From: Agapetus fuscipes
Lineage: Eukaryota > Arthropoda > Insecta > Trichoptera > Glossosomatidae
Assembly (NCBI GenBank): GCA_951799405.1
Contig: OX637346.1
Location: 9,571,215-9,635,214 of the forward strand
Direction of reading: 5' to 3'
Length of the DNA: 64,000 bases
The position numbers and the translations under genes are program-made. Every line of letters starts with the position of its first letter. Position 1 is the first letter of the stretch. This document shows positions 21,889 through 35,180 of this stretch, one piece after another. Under the pieces are notes generated by a model. The model had not been told where the DNA came from and did no database searches. It worked only from the letters and a program-made list of their open reading frames with translations.

Positions 21889-22693
21889 TTCTCATCAAGA
21901 AAAAATGCTTACCCATTCTCAGTGTTACATTTCATCCAGTTTAAAAATAAAGTGCTTTTATCAGAATTTTTCAAGAAAGATCAGTTCCTAATAGGTCACC
22001 GATCAGGAAATACAAGGAGGTGAGAATGATAGTGTAAACCAACACAGAGAAGGCAATGTTGGTATCTATTTACCCACGAACTGGATAAGACTACGGAAAA
22101 AGCTTGTAGGTATCATGGTTAAGCTCTTTTGACCACAATTTCTACTAACACTATGTCTTTGCATTTTATTTCCCATATTTTCTTATTTGAAAATTCATTT
22201 TGTTGTATTGATTGTATCGGCATTCACTTTGTTCATTCATCTTAAAAGATACTAAATAAAAACAACTTTGTTTTTGATAACGGCGAGTATATTCGGTTCC
22301 ACGACCGCTTCGCAAACATCATTTCTTGCGTTCTGATGAAGTATTCTCACTTATACCTCCTCCTCTCGTCACAACAAGGACAACTCGTAGATCGTCTCAC
22401 ATTCATCCCTTTGCAGTCGATATCAAAACCATGAGAACTTGGTGTTTTCACGACTCAGCCAAACTGCCCGCCTATGGGAAGAGTTACCGGGATCTGTGTT
22501 CTCACCCCATTTGAACCTTGTTCTATAAAAAAACAATATCAATCGCCATTTCCTTTCAGAGTCTAAAAACAAAGCCAACGAAACACACAAAACAACACTA
22601 CCCAGCTAAAAGCCCAGCTTACAAGGATCAGGACATTAACCGTCACATCACCGACACCTCTGCGGCACTACAAGTGTCATAGACCACTACGGA
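21889..22693 (+). repeat. Diverged interspersed repeats incl. repeat D
   Basis: 22260-22330 resembles 36795-36865 (shared GGCGAGTATAT and TTCCACGACC). 22420-22690 is a repeat D copy (compare 7690-7900). 21889-22250 shows nothing recognisable. Confidence 0.5.
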
Positions 22694-22804
22694 GCTATTC
22701 TTAGACATTTTAGTCGTCGGTTGAGCCCACGCTTTGTCAAACTAATGCATCATTAGTTTGTCAAAGCGTGGGCTCAACGGGCGACTAAAATGTCTAAGAA
22801 TAGC
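22694..22804. repeat. Foldback with 54-bp arms, 3-base loop
   Basis: Arms 22694-22747 and 22751-22804 are inverse copies around CAT, with mismatches only near GTCGTCGG/CGGGCGAC. The inverted similarity continues weakly outward for about 30 bases. Confidence 0.85.
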
Positions 22805-23404
22805 ACCGCTAGAGTCTCTGAAATCCAGGGAGTCTTCCGCACAGGATTGCTTATAAAAAACAATCCGTTGGCATCTTTTAAATCGTTTTTTGATAATTTT
22901 AATTCAAACCCAACATCAAAAGGTAAGCAGCCTTGCATATCACAATGTCATCTGGGTAATAACAATTCGTCGTGCTCGCCATAACGAAATGCTGGTGTTC
23001 TCATCGACCACACAAAACCATCGCCTCTTTATATTTAAATTTCGGAGCGCGCTCAAAGGAGCCCAGTTATTGGATATTAGCGTATCTGCCGGCTTTTATT
23101 ATTTTGCCCTCATAATGAGAGAGACCGGAGCGAGTCCGTTCAAAGAGAAATTTACAGTAAAAGAGAAAATGTTTGCGCTCCTTGCCCACATAGCGATGTG
23201 TACAAGTTTTATTTGAAAACTTTGTAATAACTTCAGCGTATTATTTTTTAATATTATTTTTCGTTCCAACAATAAAACGCTTCTCCTCATTGTGGCTCCG
23301 CTTGTTGCTACGCATAAAAATGAAAAGCTAAAATGAAGGTCGTTTAACACGATATTTTATTTTATATACTTTTTTTAAAATATGAAAACCAACACTGCTT
23401 CTTC
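22805..23404. other. Non-coding stretch
   Basis: No gene or known repeat recognised. A 108-codon ORF (22890-23216) shows no motif and is overlapped by an opposite-strand ORF. Confidence 0.35.
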
Positions 23405-23530
23405 TTCTTCGTGTCAGCTTCACACCGTATTGGCCCAGTAACGAGCAATGTCTACAGCTCTTTGGTTTCCCGCAAAGAGATCATCCATGGAGCAGCTTGT
23501 CGGACAGGAGGGACAACACCGCTTGATTCA
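23405..23530 (-). mobile_element. LINE-gamma C-terminal scrap
   Basis: The minus strand reads CCPSCPTSCSMDDL and then AVDIARYWANTV followed by a stop. This is the end of the polymerase protein of a LINE family also seen at 45120-46060. The rest of the element is absent. Confidence 0.65.
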
Positions 23531-23984
23531 ACTTATACTTATGAGTAGACATAATATTAAAAAATAAAAATAAAATTGAGTTGTACAAATATTATATTCA
23601 CATACTATATTACATTACATAAATACTTTATTCACATATAGTACATGTATAACTGTTTGTTTGCTTAATAAAAAAAAAATCCGTTGAAACATTTTATGGT
23701 TTTCATAAATTTTTGTATTATCTTTTTTTATGTTTTGTTAAAATATCACAGTAGTAGAAAGCAAGAGAATATCTTCGTCTCAATTTGAAGAGCAAATCTA
23801 AAAAAAACATGGTAAAACAAAAAAAAAAGTTAAACAATATAAAAATTAAACGAGAGTTTAAAGAAAAAAACATTCCTTAGGCTTGTTTCGTCGTAATTTT
23901 GACATCCGAGAATTTATCTCTTTATAAAATGTGTTTTTTAGATTGTAGAGCTAGAGGTGGTAATTTACAATTTTATTTTAATAT

Positions 23985-24240
23985 GACTTATAGGTTGGTA
24001 TGAGGCTGACCACCCATACTGTAAAAAATGGTTCACTTTGCCAATGTCACCCCTGTTTCAGGGAAGGTCGGCAAAAGTTGTGGGGCTTATGTTCATTTGA
24101 GGTTTGGATTTTATTTGTTAGTACACATTCAGCATTTGTAAGCGCGAACTACACTTGTTGGTTTGTGGGCATACATCTGAGAGCTTTAAATGAATATATC
24201 TTTGCAACTTAGATTATAGATTATAGATTATAGACATAAA
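23985..24240 (+). repeat. Rep-A copy
   Basis: Plus-strand copy from GACTTATAGGTTGGTATGAG to a tail of ATTATAGATTATAGA. Its internal ORF is frameshifted compared with the young copies. Confidence 0.85.
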
Positions 24241-25640
24241 TGTATGGGAGCACAGAGAACGATATTCTCATTTTTTGAAAAAAAAAAAAACTCCTTCATT
24301 GCCAACTTTGGTATCTTGAAATTCAAACTTATATGTAGTTTCTAAAATCGCTTAACAAACTAAATTTGATCAACTGCGGTTTTTGAAATCAAAATATTAC
24401 AGAAGATTCTGAACCTAAGTTTTTGAAATTATTGAGGTTCTGATACTGAGCTACAATGTGGAAAAAGTGTATTTGGAATGTAAAATTCTTCGCAGACCGC
24501 GGGGAAATCATCTTTATTATTATTAAAGAAGCACTGCGTCCATTTTTCAAAGGTGCACAAATTAAATTAAGCAAGATGTATGAAAAATTCAGACTGCCCT
24601 ACCTACAGCCCATATTGTCAAAATATATTATGAGCAGTACATACCCTACACGTGTAGTTTTATAAAAAATATGTTTTTGTAACTTAATGGTTTTAGTAAA
24701 AGAATTACATTTATCAAAAAAAAAAACAGGCGTGTTTATTGATTATTAATCTAAATTATAAGATTAAAAAATATATGTAACTTAAAAAATTTAAATTTAA
24801 AGAGAAATCTGTCAGGTTCCTACTTGCACAGCGCCTCTGACATACATAACTGTTTTTATTTTGAATTGACATAATATAATTGATTAAATTAGCACTATTT
24901 TTCTACAATTAAAAAAAAATGATCACGACAATTTTTTTTAACAAAAACACGTTTTTTATTTTTTTATAGTTTTTTTTGTTTTATTTTATATTTTTGTAAC
25001 ATGACAAAAAATTAAGTACATATTATTTCGTCTCGAAATAAGCCAATTTTCGAAAATGTGAATAATTTTTGAGAAAATGTGGAAAAACTCTAGAAATTAA
25101 ATAAATTAAGTAGTTTCAGTTTTTTCACATCATTAATTTCAAATGAATCTTCACACGTCTATACTTAAGTAGTTTCTTTACCTTTAAAAGTATTTTATTA
25201 TTATTTTGAAATTTTTGTGTACCATTTGATTTTTATATCATTCAGATTTAGTTTTTCTGTTTACTCCTACATATAAAAATATGACTTTTTCCCGTAACAC
25301 GAGTATTTTTTCGAGAGAGTTTTTTCTTATGTCCAATGGATTTTTTCAATATCTCTTTCAATAATCAGTGTTACTAGCATTTGGCATTACAGTATTCGGT
25401 ATTGGATTTTTGTGGAATTTTCCGAGTATTTTTTTGATTTGAGCGTTCAGATTCAAAGAAATTCTTCAAAAAAATATTTTTTCGCGCTAATGACGAAATA
25501 CTGATATTTTACTCCCCGAGGGGGTGTGAATAAAATACTATTGTTGGAATTTCGGGGGGAGGGAGGGGGAGAAGCACCAAGGTTGTAAATGTTGGCATCT
25601 ACAGACATGTCATTACATTATTTTACCGGTTTTGGTCTAC
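24241..25640. other. AT-rich stretch with an old MITE relative
   Basis: 24670-24800 and 25070-25125 resemble the inside of the 9-bp-TSD MITE at 35949-36407 (TATGGT-TTAGYAAAA, GTGTTTATT, TATAACTTAAAAA, GGAAAAACT blocks). Its ends are not clear. No gene seen. Confidence 0.45.
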
Positions 25641-25649
25641 AAAATCGAA

Positions 25650-26222
25650 GATATCATTACCCAGAGTGTATATGCAGAAGAAATGTGGAAGGAAGAAGAG
25701 AAAAGGGAAGACCGACAAAGTTTGGCTGGATTTGTCTTGTCTTGTATCCTGCCGCATTTCCTCTAGGGGTGGCCAGTACCTCCACACAAGTGCCTCCACT
25801 TGACTCTGTCCTTGCATACTTCTTTCATCTCATCTAATTTCATCACTCTTTTCATGCATGCTCTTCTCTTGTTTCCACTCTGTAAATTCCATTCATTCGC
25901 AATCTCATTTATCTGATCAATCCATTGTTTCCTAGGTCTTCCCCTTCCACGCTTACCTATTACATTCCCTTTATACACTCTTTTTGTCAGTCAGTCTTCA
26001 TTCATCCTTTCAATATGTCCAAACCATGGATAAGATTGCTAAAATTGTGAAAGAACGGGATAAGCAAAGCAAATGTAAAAGAGGGGAATTTATCAAAAAG
26101 GTGATGGATATGAATGAATTCAAAGAGGTATAAAAGGATGGGAAAAAATGGAGGCAAATCTGCAGAGGCTCTAGCCAGCCGTAGCGGAATGGCGACAGAG
26201 TTACAGTTACAGAGTATAACAT
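25650..26222. mobile_element. Composite of two opposed LINE-alpha 3' ends
   Basis: 25655-25735 (plus) reads GRREKGRPTKFGWI. 25740-26030 (minus) reads RGRGRPRKQWIDQINEIANE through KWRHLCGGTGHP to its end. 26031-26220 (plus) resumes the first copy with KIAKIVKERDKQ and the tail GCGACAGAGTTACAGTTACA. The minus copy therefore sits inside a plus copy, both 5'-truncated. Confidence 0.75.
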
Positions 26223-28649
26223 TTTGCGTAAACCCTCCTTGATCACGTAGACAGAAAAATGTATGGAATTTACAACAGAACCCCAAGTGAGTAGTTAAGG
26301 TCTCAATATATTTTTTTTCCATTTACACGTTTAAGGGGAGTTTGTGTAATGTTTGATACTTGGATATAGTAACACACAAACGTCTGCTGTTTTTCAGGTT
26401 CATCTGCCAACTTTGTCCTGTTTTTTGTAATCTATCGAATTTTAACGCTGTTCTCACTCTACACTTTTTACAAGTAACAGCTATGCAAAGTCAAATATGA
26501 ATTCCAAACGTCACGTTTGTGGACACTTGCGAAGTTGTACAATTTGCTTAGATATCTCCATAAAACCATTGTAGACCATGTCATTTAAAGACAAACCCTA
26601 GTGGAGATTTTAGATCATCGTCACATGATTTACACTTATAGGTCAGTAGCATTTGGCAGCTAGACTGGCGATAGTGTGTCTGACCTATTGAATAAGGGTA
26701 GGGAGAAGGGAAGTAATTCCTACGGAAATACGTTTGTAGCGGAGTTGACCAAACTTCCCTGAGCCTTAGAGTGATTCCCGGAAGGAATTCGGATTTGGGA
26801 TGAGGACACAAAATATCGGAGTTTCCTGAAACTTCCTCAATGTGATATTCTTTGCGAGCCTTTGGTTATTTTATGGAACCGATAAATAACTGTGAAGCAA
26901 TAATTTTTGTTTAAGTATTTAGAGTTAAAATATTCAGGTTTCACGCGTTTATTACTTTTTTGTAAATAGTAAAATGTATACTATTAATTTAGTTCTTTGA
27001 CTTCATCAACGAAGTGCAATTTAATTTTCCTAAAAAAAACCTTGCTTGAGAATTTTAGAATAAAGATAATCTTAATTTAAATCAAATTTCTGGCACAAAA
27101 CATACACAGCAATATTCAAACAGAAAACATACAGAATTTCGTGCGATTATATTTTTTTAGAAAATTCGATAAGTGAAAAGCCTTTCAATTCCCTGAAACT
27201 AGTCGTATTATATGTCTGTATACTAAACTCAAGAGATATAGTAGAGACTCACCAATACACTGGCTTACACGAGTTGAATCCCTCAAAGGATATCAACTAA
27301 CACCTATGAGCACACCCATCTATGTACAAGATGTAATACTAATATTGTTGTCCCTGTACTTTCCTAGCCTTACACATTTTAGTATTTTCAGTACTCTTAT
27401 AGTTTATCGATAAAGTAGAAACATCTTTTTTACCGAATCTTGTCAAGAGACTCCGCACAAAAATGAAATAAGATTTTTTCTTCCGGCGAGCCAACGTCAC
27501 AAGTAAAAGTGACTTGGGAACTAAACAACCAAAAAATATATGTTTTTCTCTAACTATCCTTGTCAAACCGCTCGCGTGATGTGACATTTTTCGTCTATAT
27601 TTGAATTTGTGCCTAGATCATTTGATGAAATTTCTATATTCTTGATTTTGGATGCAAAATATACCTGTTTTAATATATTTAGAATTTTTTACATTCAAGT
27701 TAATATTTTCCCTCATCTTTCAACCCATTGTGTTACCCAAGTATTGTTGAAATAAATTGAAAATTCTAAATATAAATCAATCGTTTTCCTTCATTCGTAT
27801 TTCTTGCTTTCGTTTTCCTTTACAAAAGGAATATAATTCATTCTCTTCGTCCGTTACCACAGACCACAGTTTATATTATATTCCTGCAATAGTATGTACC
27901 TACAGTAAAACTATCAGCACCGATGTGTGATAAAAGAAATGGCGGCGATTAAAGTCGTTACTGAAGCGGACTGCAGAGCAACTTTGTATTTAGCGGCGAA
28001 GGCGATGAATTCTCACATAGAGTGTACTTAGGTCGTACTGAAAGTTTTTCAGTTTCTAGGCAAATAAATGATAAAACTCGTCATCACTTTGACAGCTTTT
28101 TAACATAAAGTTCATGGTGGCCCTAGATCTTTGCTGGATACAATCCTCTTAGATAGGATTTGATTACATCATTTGATTTTTAAAATTGTCTGAAGGTTCA
28201 TAAATTTTTGACGTCACAACAAATTTGAAAATTTAATGTATGAGATACAAAAAAATGTCACCATATAAACAATTAATGTGTGAGTATGCTGTCGCATATT
28301 TTCGTGTCACACATCAATTTCATAGGCGACTTCTATATTCCCAAAATGGAATATATGTTTCGTTAAATTGTTTCGCATTCTATAGAATCGATGATGACCA
28401 TTTTTTATCCTTTAAAACGCATCAACCACTGAATTCAATTGTAGGTACATTGCATATTTTTAAATTTTCTTAATTTTTAAAAAAAATATACAAATCACAG
28501 TAAGATCCAAATTGAATAATGGACGTGCCACAATTTTCATTTGAAAACACTGTGTGAAGTATTTTCTAAACGACGTCGTCTTTTTATGTAATCTACTTTG
28601 TAAGTTATGTTGATTTTATTTTTTTCATTGCACAAGGTATTCTTTGCCG
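26223..28649. other. Non-coding stretch
   Basis: No repeat family or gene recognised over 2.4 kb. Small ORFs here (for example 27339-27587 and 28240-28473) carry no motif. Confidence 0.35.
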
Positions 28650-28735
28650 ATCAAGTCTCTAATCTATAATCTAAGTTGCAAAGATATATTACCATTTGAA
28701 GCTCATATCAAATGCATGCCCACAAACAAACACGT
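28650..28735 (-). repeat. Rep-A 3' fragment
   Basis: Minus-strand tail and end: TCTAATCTATAATCTAAGTT, CAAAGATATATTACC, CATGCCCACAAACAAACACG. Confidence 0.7.
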
Positions 28736-29514
28736 GTAGTAATAAATAATAATAAAACGTTGTACAATCACCCAAACATCAGCGTAGTATATTTATGCAT
28801 TATTTAATTTTATTCATCCCACAATAGATTTTTATCTTTTTTAGTAATCAGTTCAAGGAACTTGCAGTACGCCCCACGTAGGTACACATCTTATGGGGAA
28901 GTTCATACATGTTACGTGGTATCGCGGCCGCGAGTTGAAAATATGATTCATGACTTCCTAGCCGATATTTCACGGGTAATTATTTATAGGAGAACCTTTC
29001 AATTATTTATGGCAGAGCTGCTATTACGGAGCGATTCATTCCGGACTCAAAAATAACGCGAGGCGGATCACAAAATACGGCCCGAGAATTATTTTCACGG
29101 ATATTGCCGCAAAAACAATAACTCATACGTGTAGTCTACATACATACGTAACAAATCACCAACAACAATCTGATGGAGCTTTTTTTTCGAAAAATGTTAA
29201 ATGAAATTATTGTATTGTATGAGAAAATAGCGGGGCACTATTGTACTGGTTAATGTACAATGTACATGTTTCTAAATGAATGGCTAAAAGACGGGCTAGT
29301 AGCTAAATTGAAGATATTAATTATAGCTGTGGAAATGGGTGTTGAATGCGTCTATGCTTGGAGTCTTCTAATTCTCATCATGCTTGTATGTATGGAAGAG
29401 TCCAGACACGGTATAACGAGCTTTGGATTTTTTATAAGCGCTTATAATATATAAGGCGGGTTTTGCGAAAATAAATAAAGTTTTTGATGTTCAACAAGTC
29501 TATATTTCTATGTC
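28736..29514. other. Non-coding island
   Basis: 28860-29110 is GC-richer, appears single copy, and contains a NotI-like GCGGCCGC. It may be conserved non-coding DNA. ORFs at 28862-29056 and 29260-29454 have no motif. Confidence 0.35.
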
Positions 29515-29770
29515 TATTTTTTTTTATAAATTCAATAGGAATAAACAAGTTTTAGTTTACTTTTATTCATTTTTTTACTGAAACATTTTCGCTTAATAAG
29601 GTATCTTCAGGAGCATAATTGTCATAATAAAAAAATACACTAATTGTTGAGAATATTAAAAAACTATATTTCCTTTCGCAACAAAAATAAATAAAAGTGA
29701 ATTAAAAATTTGTTTTTCGTATTGGCTTTATAAAAAAATACAACGGACTTTCAATGTAATAACAAAATTA
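29515..29770 (-). mobile_element. Foldback element with ribozyme-like stem-loop
   Basis: Imperfect inverted arms (about 29515-29575 and 29690-29752) flank a loop. On the minus strand the loop reads CTGAAGATACCTTATTAAGC then GAAAATGTTTCAG. The right flank CGGACTTTCAATGTAA matches other members. CTGAAGA...GAAA resembles the conserved core of a hammerhead ribozyme, with one extra base before the helix. The similarity is suggestive, not proof. Confidence 0.6.
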
Positions 29771-31305
29771 TCCTTAAAAATAACGTCTATGTTTATATTG
29801 TGTTGTATTCAAAATTAACCTCCTTTTCGTAAGCTTAAAAATCTGAATATCGTTACAGTAAGTACATACTGTTTCTTCCAGTTGGAGGTTAAAATCATAA
29901 GAATACCACAAAAAACCTTGTATCATAGAATGCTATGAAGTTAATCATGTTATCTTATGGTTTTATACAGGCAATAAATAAGCAACGCCCTAAAATTGCA
30001 CAGTGTCCATTAAGAAAATGAAACATTTCAATCGTTTAAATCGCCTTTATTTCAAATATAAATTTCCGCCGACATTTTTACAGCCTCCTCCCATAAGACG
30101 GTGTGATCCTCATTTTTCATTGTTCACTTTATGGCTCCAGAATAAAGTCAGTCGCGATAAATAAAGTTGAACGGCAATTGCCTCAGTAATTAAATAATTC
30201 ATCTTAATTTGAACAAAGTTAATGGAAACTTTAGGAAATCCTGCTGGCTAGAGTTGTACGGGGATCTCTCCATCGGGCGAGCTGTTATCTGTTTTCCTAA
30301 CAGGACTGTCAATAATATGCTCAAGCGGCAGACCCGGATTAAGCGCATTGAGAGCCCTGGTGCGGGAACTCATCGCAGGGGCCCCTCTCCCCCCGCATTT
30401 ATAAATTTATCTATTTTTTTTTAAAGTATATGAATGAGGTTAGTTACTTTCAAATATTGTCGGTGATTCGTTCAGAATTAATTAAAAAAATCCTTGTTTC
30501 TCAGAAAGGGCCTCTCACAGAGAATCCTTAGTTTGTTTGAAACCTGAAGCCTGCAACCATATTTATTTAAAAAAATGTTTTTTAGCTCATTAAAAAATAT
30601 TATTTTTGGCTTCCGTAACCAAGGAATTTAGAATACATTTAAATATGTTTGTTAGTCCTGGGGCCTCCGTTGGATACAACATATGTACAAGGACACTGGT
30701 GCAGTCCTACTGCTCGCTGTTCACTTAATCCTCACAGGCGTACTAGCCTGTGGCCGCAGTATAAAACTTTCTGATAAACGTTAACTGTATAGAAACTAGA
30801 ACGCTCACTAGAGGTGCTGTTGTAGTTTCTTTGTATATATTATTGGTAAAAGGCTTTAGTAGAGTTAAAATATGTAATGCAAAAGCTAACTCATCAGCCG
30901 ATGGTTGAAAACCAACTAAATATTATTTTTTAGGGTGCTTCACCGAGTATATCTCAACTGAATTTAAAATTGTTAGCTTTTCCAACATTATTGATTTATC
31001 TTATTTATTTCATTTTTATTTTATCCTTTATCAGAGTGGTAAAGTAAGTAATGAAAATTTCGCACTAGAATTGTTTTATTTTAACTTTGGATAACATAGA
31101 CATTGCTTTTTTCAGAAGAAAAAAGAAGAAGAAAAAAAAACAAGTTATTTAATAAATACTCGTAGCTAGATTTATGACCAAAGAACTCTTGACCACAATC
31201 ATGATTTTCATAGTTGAAAAATATTTGACAGTAGTTGTAAATGGTCACTGAATGGTCACCAGAGTCGTGACGCAATCAGATTAATCCAGCCTCTCCGCTA
31301 AATTT
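29771..31305. other. Non-coding stretch with island and MITE scrap
   Basis: 30050-30400 is GC-richer and single copy in appearance. 30755-30870 is a degenerate palindromic MITE (CGCTCACTAGAGGTGCTG). No gene seen. Confidence 0.4.
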
Positions 31306-31309
31306 GCAC

Positions 31310-31500
31310 AAATTTTGGGGACCGTACTTACCGCCTTAGGGGATCGATGGAGTGGAACATACTGTCACCTGGAGTGAGGAATGCAAAATCTGTTGATTTT
31401 TTCAAGAAGCACTGAACCTTTTCCAAGCTTTTAAAGTATTTTATAATTAATGGAGATGGCCTTCGAGATGCGAACACACACGAAACAACGCTTTTTTGTC
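31310..31500 (+). mobile_element. LINE-beta C-terminal end, decayed
   Basis: Reads as degenerate MEWN-L-PGVRNAKSVDFFKKH followed by a tail with GAGATGGCCTTCGAGATGCG, comparable to the better copy at 50655-50860. Confidence 0.6.
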
Positions 31501-31984
31501 ATGTTATAATAAATATGTAACAAGTTGGTCTAATGATACTACTAAAAGACAATAAAATAATATAAAAAACCACAAAAAAGCTAATTCACTTTTTTTTAAC
31601 AAACCATTCCGTAATAATACTTTCGATTGAGTTTTAATTTCAAATGAGATTTTGGGATAATTTTCCAAAAGATTCAACAAGCTCTGAAGTGTAATAAAAG
31701 TAATGGAAATGATTAAAGTGAAAACCGATAGTCCATGAAATTTAATCATAAAATTATAATCTCTGTGAGTTACATTATATTTATCGGAAAACCGATAAGG
31801 GAAATCGAAGGTTGCGAAATAAGAGCAAAAAAGGAGAGAAAATAAAACTCATTTATGAAATCCAGAAATATATATACAGGAAACAGATATCAAACAAAGA
31901 TAGAATAAATAAATTGAAAACTGATAGTTGTATTATTGTTTGAGATTTGTTTAAGGGCTCACTAGGAGCTTTCCTACTCGCGGG

Positions 31985-32240
31985 TTAGAAAACGTTGTAC
32001 CCCAAGTATATAGCTTGGTGCTTAAACTCAACCAAAAATGTAAGAAATCTAAAACGCTCACTGTCGACGCTGCTTTATTTTACGAACTTTTTTTTAAGAA
32101 AACACTTCGATTCTGTTAAAGCGGAAAGTTTTATAGTTACCTACCACAAGGAACAAAAAATGTATAGAAACTAAGCAGCACATCTTGTGAGAGTTTTAGT
32201 TTCTTTAAGATTTTTAGTAAATGCTACGGTTAAGCTACGC
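31985..32240. repeat. Palindromic MITE remnants
   Basis: TACCCCAAGTATATAG, ACTCAACCAAAAATG, CGCTCACTGTCGACGCTG, and later TTTTAGTAAATGCTACGGTT. These are parts of the CCCCAAGTATA MITE family, apparently one copy split or two partial copies. Confidence 0.5.
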
Positions 32241-32539
32241 AAAGTTTTGTAACGGGAAAAGTTGGAACGTATTGGGATCGTGGTCACGTAGGCTTTTCGC
32301 ATTTCCATATCAGATTGACCTAAAATATTTGAATGTGGTCCTTATGGACCCCTCCATAATGCCTACTAATTCTCGAGGGACATTGCGCTTAAGATATTCT
32401 GGCCACGGGACGGCAACCATGTTTTTTTGCGACCATCGCCGCCGGGCCCGAATAAAAAGTCCCTTTCAAGTAAGTACATTAAACTACGCATGAGGTGGGT
32501 TTACGGGAGATAAGAACTTGTCGTTAGTATGTGTTGTTA

Positions 32540-32680
32540 ACTACTTGCTGAATCATAAGACGCACCTTTTCAAAAAGTCTTATCCGTGATCGGAGAGGGC
32601 CCTTGAGGTGTGACACACACAAAAACGGCGCTCTCTTATCATGTGCAATTAAAAATAAATAAGCCTGATATATATATATA
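32540..32680 (+). mobile_element. LINE-beta 3' tail
   Basis: Contains KTHLFKKSYP-like coding end, then GGGCCCTTGAGGTGTGACAC and ACAAAAACGGCGCTC. This tail is shared with SINE-C. Confidence 0.7.
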
Positions 32681-35060
32681 TAAGAATTAGTAAACTGCAT
32701 GCAGTGCAGTCAATGGAGTATTGAAATAAATGTGCTTCCGTAAAACATCATCTCCCTAATGAGAATGGACTTATATGTAATTTATATGGGCTAAGGTGTG
32801 ACATCAAATGACCGGATTACTGAGAAAAATTCAAAAAAAGATTTTGTCATTTGAACATACTCATAAAGGTACAAGTGTGACGTTTGACTGCCGAGAAAAG
32901 CATTATTTTTTTTTAATTTGTGGTGTAAACTGTCAATTTTAGTTGATTGCCTTCCTGTGCCTCTGCTGAAGTGCGCTAGTTTTATCAACAGGCAAACGTT
33001 GATTATATTGTTCTGTTGAATACTTGTACGGCTACGGGCTAGTTTTAAAATTGCTGTATAGTGTATTGCATGTATAAAGTGTTTGTTTTAACGTTTGAAC
33101 AAGCGCAATTGAAAACAAGGTAAAAGATTACAAGAACTAATCTCGTGTAGACATACCATATCTACTAGATGGTCCAAAAGCTTAAAAAAAATCTTAAGCT
33201 TTTTATATGTTTTTACAAATACTATGAATTCAGTATTTTCTAAGTCAGAAGCTTTTTTCTCTTATATACTTTTTAAGCGATTACATTGCTGTACTTTAAG
33301 ATCACCTTATTTCTTTGCTACAATTTATTGGCATCTTTCTAAAGATACGAAGGAAGAATGTTGCTGGAGTCATCGATCGCCACGTATCATGTCCGCTCGG
33401 CAGGTCTTTCGTGGACCAACTTCTGGTTAGCGCGGTGCAAGAACTTACCACATATCGAGAAACAAAGATCGGACCAAGAAAAGCTCTATTCAAAACGTAA
33501 ACTCCTCTATATAGTTCAACACATAATTTTTATTGCACTAATAAAATAGCTAGAGTTAACTAGAATATCGTTCTTCTTCAATGGCGCTACAGCCCAATTC
33601 GAGCCCTGGTCTCTTTCAACCCTCTGCCTCCAAATCCACCTGTCCTCTGACGCCGCTGTTCCGTTAACAATTTGTAAAAGTTACACCGCATCCTCCCTTT
33701 CACATCCCTCCATCTAAGGCCTTACCACTCTTTTTCCTCCTTCCGGGTGGCCGATCTGTTTCTCACTTCTCACCATTCGACTTTCACATCTTGTTTTTCA
33801 GATCTCACAGCTTGTATTTCGTAGCTATTTTTCTTCTTCTATCCCTGTATACATGTCTCGTATTTTGTAATTCGGGAGCTACGAACTATAGGATATCTTG
33901 ACTATCACCCATATCTGCAAAGCTGGATTTTTCAGACACATTGCGCGTAGCAATAAAGTTGGCCTGGATTGCCTCACTGTGATCATTAGTCTGGGGATGG
34001 GAAAGCAACCATTTAGTGGATCGATCACGTGAAGACAAAATGCAACACCCCGATAGTTGAAGCGTAGCATACATCACATTCAAGGGATGACTGGAAAATC
34101 ATTGCTTCTACGAGAATAAAAATCCTCAGAAATGAACAAAAAGTGAACACGAAAAAGAAGGTGAATTTAGCTACTCGTATCTTCCGTAATAAATGACAAA
34201 TAAAAAAACACTTTTACTTCAACATAGGCATTTTGTTTTCCTGTCAAAATTCTATGTATCCAGCATGGAGTTACTTATTCTAGTAGTTAGTAGCTTAGTA
34301 TTTCTTACCTATACATCAAGAGTACCCACTAAAAAGTAAGGTTGAAAAACGAAGGTTGAACGGTGCATTAGTATGAAAATGAGGGTCGCAAAATGATAGT
34401 GACAAATCTCTTAATTTGGCACCGCCATCTGCATTAATTGTCGCATTTATTTTCTATGCAGTCCTTGGAGTAGTGATCCTAATGTTGATTGCAGTAATGA
34501 GGCTGACAGTCTAATTATTATCTGGCTCTGTGAGGCATAAATAGAGCTTAATGCGCTGAAACTTCAGGCATTTGCTGGCCGATAAGTTGGGACTAGCGAG
34601 GTAATACCAACTTTTCCCGCCATTGTCGGCGCGCTGTGAACTTCCATACAAGACGGCGTCTATCCGCTGAGAGAGAGTACTCGTACGTATACCAGGCACC
34701 AGCTAGCGTGGGGGGGATATATTGTTAGGATTTCAAGTTTGGCAATAAATACTGTCTAATATAATAAGTAACAGTGCTATTCTCAAACAGCTAAGCCATG
34801 GCTCATCCGCAGCCTAAGATGAATTTTTCATATAAAAAATCGATGACCCGTAGATCAGCTATAAAATGTTTTCTGCATATCCCTGTTAGAAATATATAAA
34901 TTTATGATTAAATCAGTAAATATTATATTAATATTAGGATTAAACATATTTTCTCAACAAAACATGGTAAGTCATCTTTTGACAGAAAAAGGAACAAGAT
35001 TATAAAATTTTGTCTGATCTATGATGAAACGTATCATAATCATTTTTCAAAAAAATGCAG
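32681..35060. other. Non-coding stretch
   Basis: 33580-33870 (GGCGCTACAGCCCAATTCGA) has the look of an old LINE or SINE end but is not matched elsewhere in the window. 34500-34700 is a GC-richer island. No gene recognised. Confidence 0.35.
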
Positions 35061-35180
35061 GTCAAAAAACGCAACTGAGCTGCACATAATGTTCGACTTT
35101 CAGTAGATATTATTATCTAGTGGTCCCTGAAGGGGCCGCATTTGGCGTGAACCTAATATCCGAATTGTAATCACTTTTTA
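35061..35180 (-). mobile_element. SINE-B 3' fragment
   Basis: Shares GCAACTGAGCTGCAC and GAAGGGGCCGCATTTGGCGT with the ends of other SINE-B copies in inverted orientation. Confidence 0.55.
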
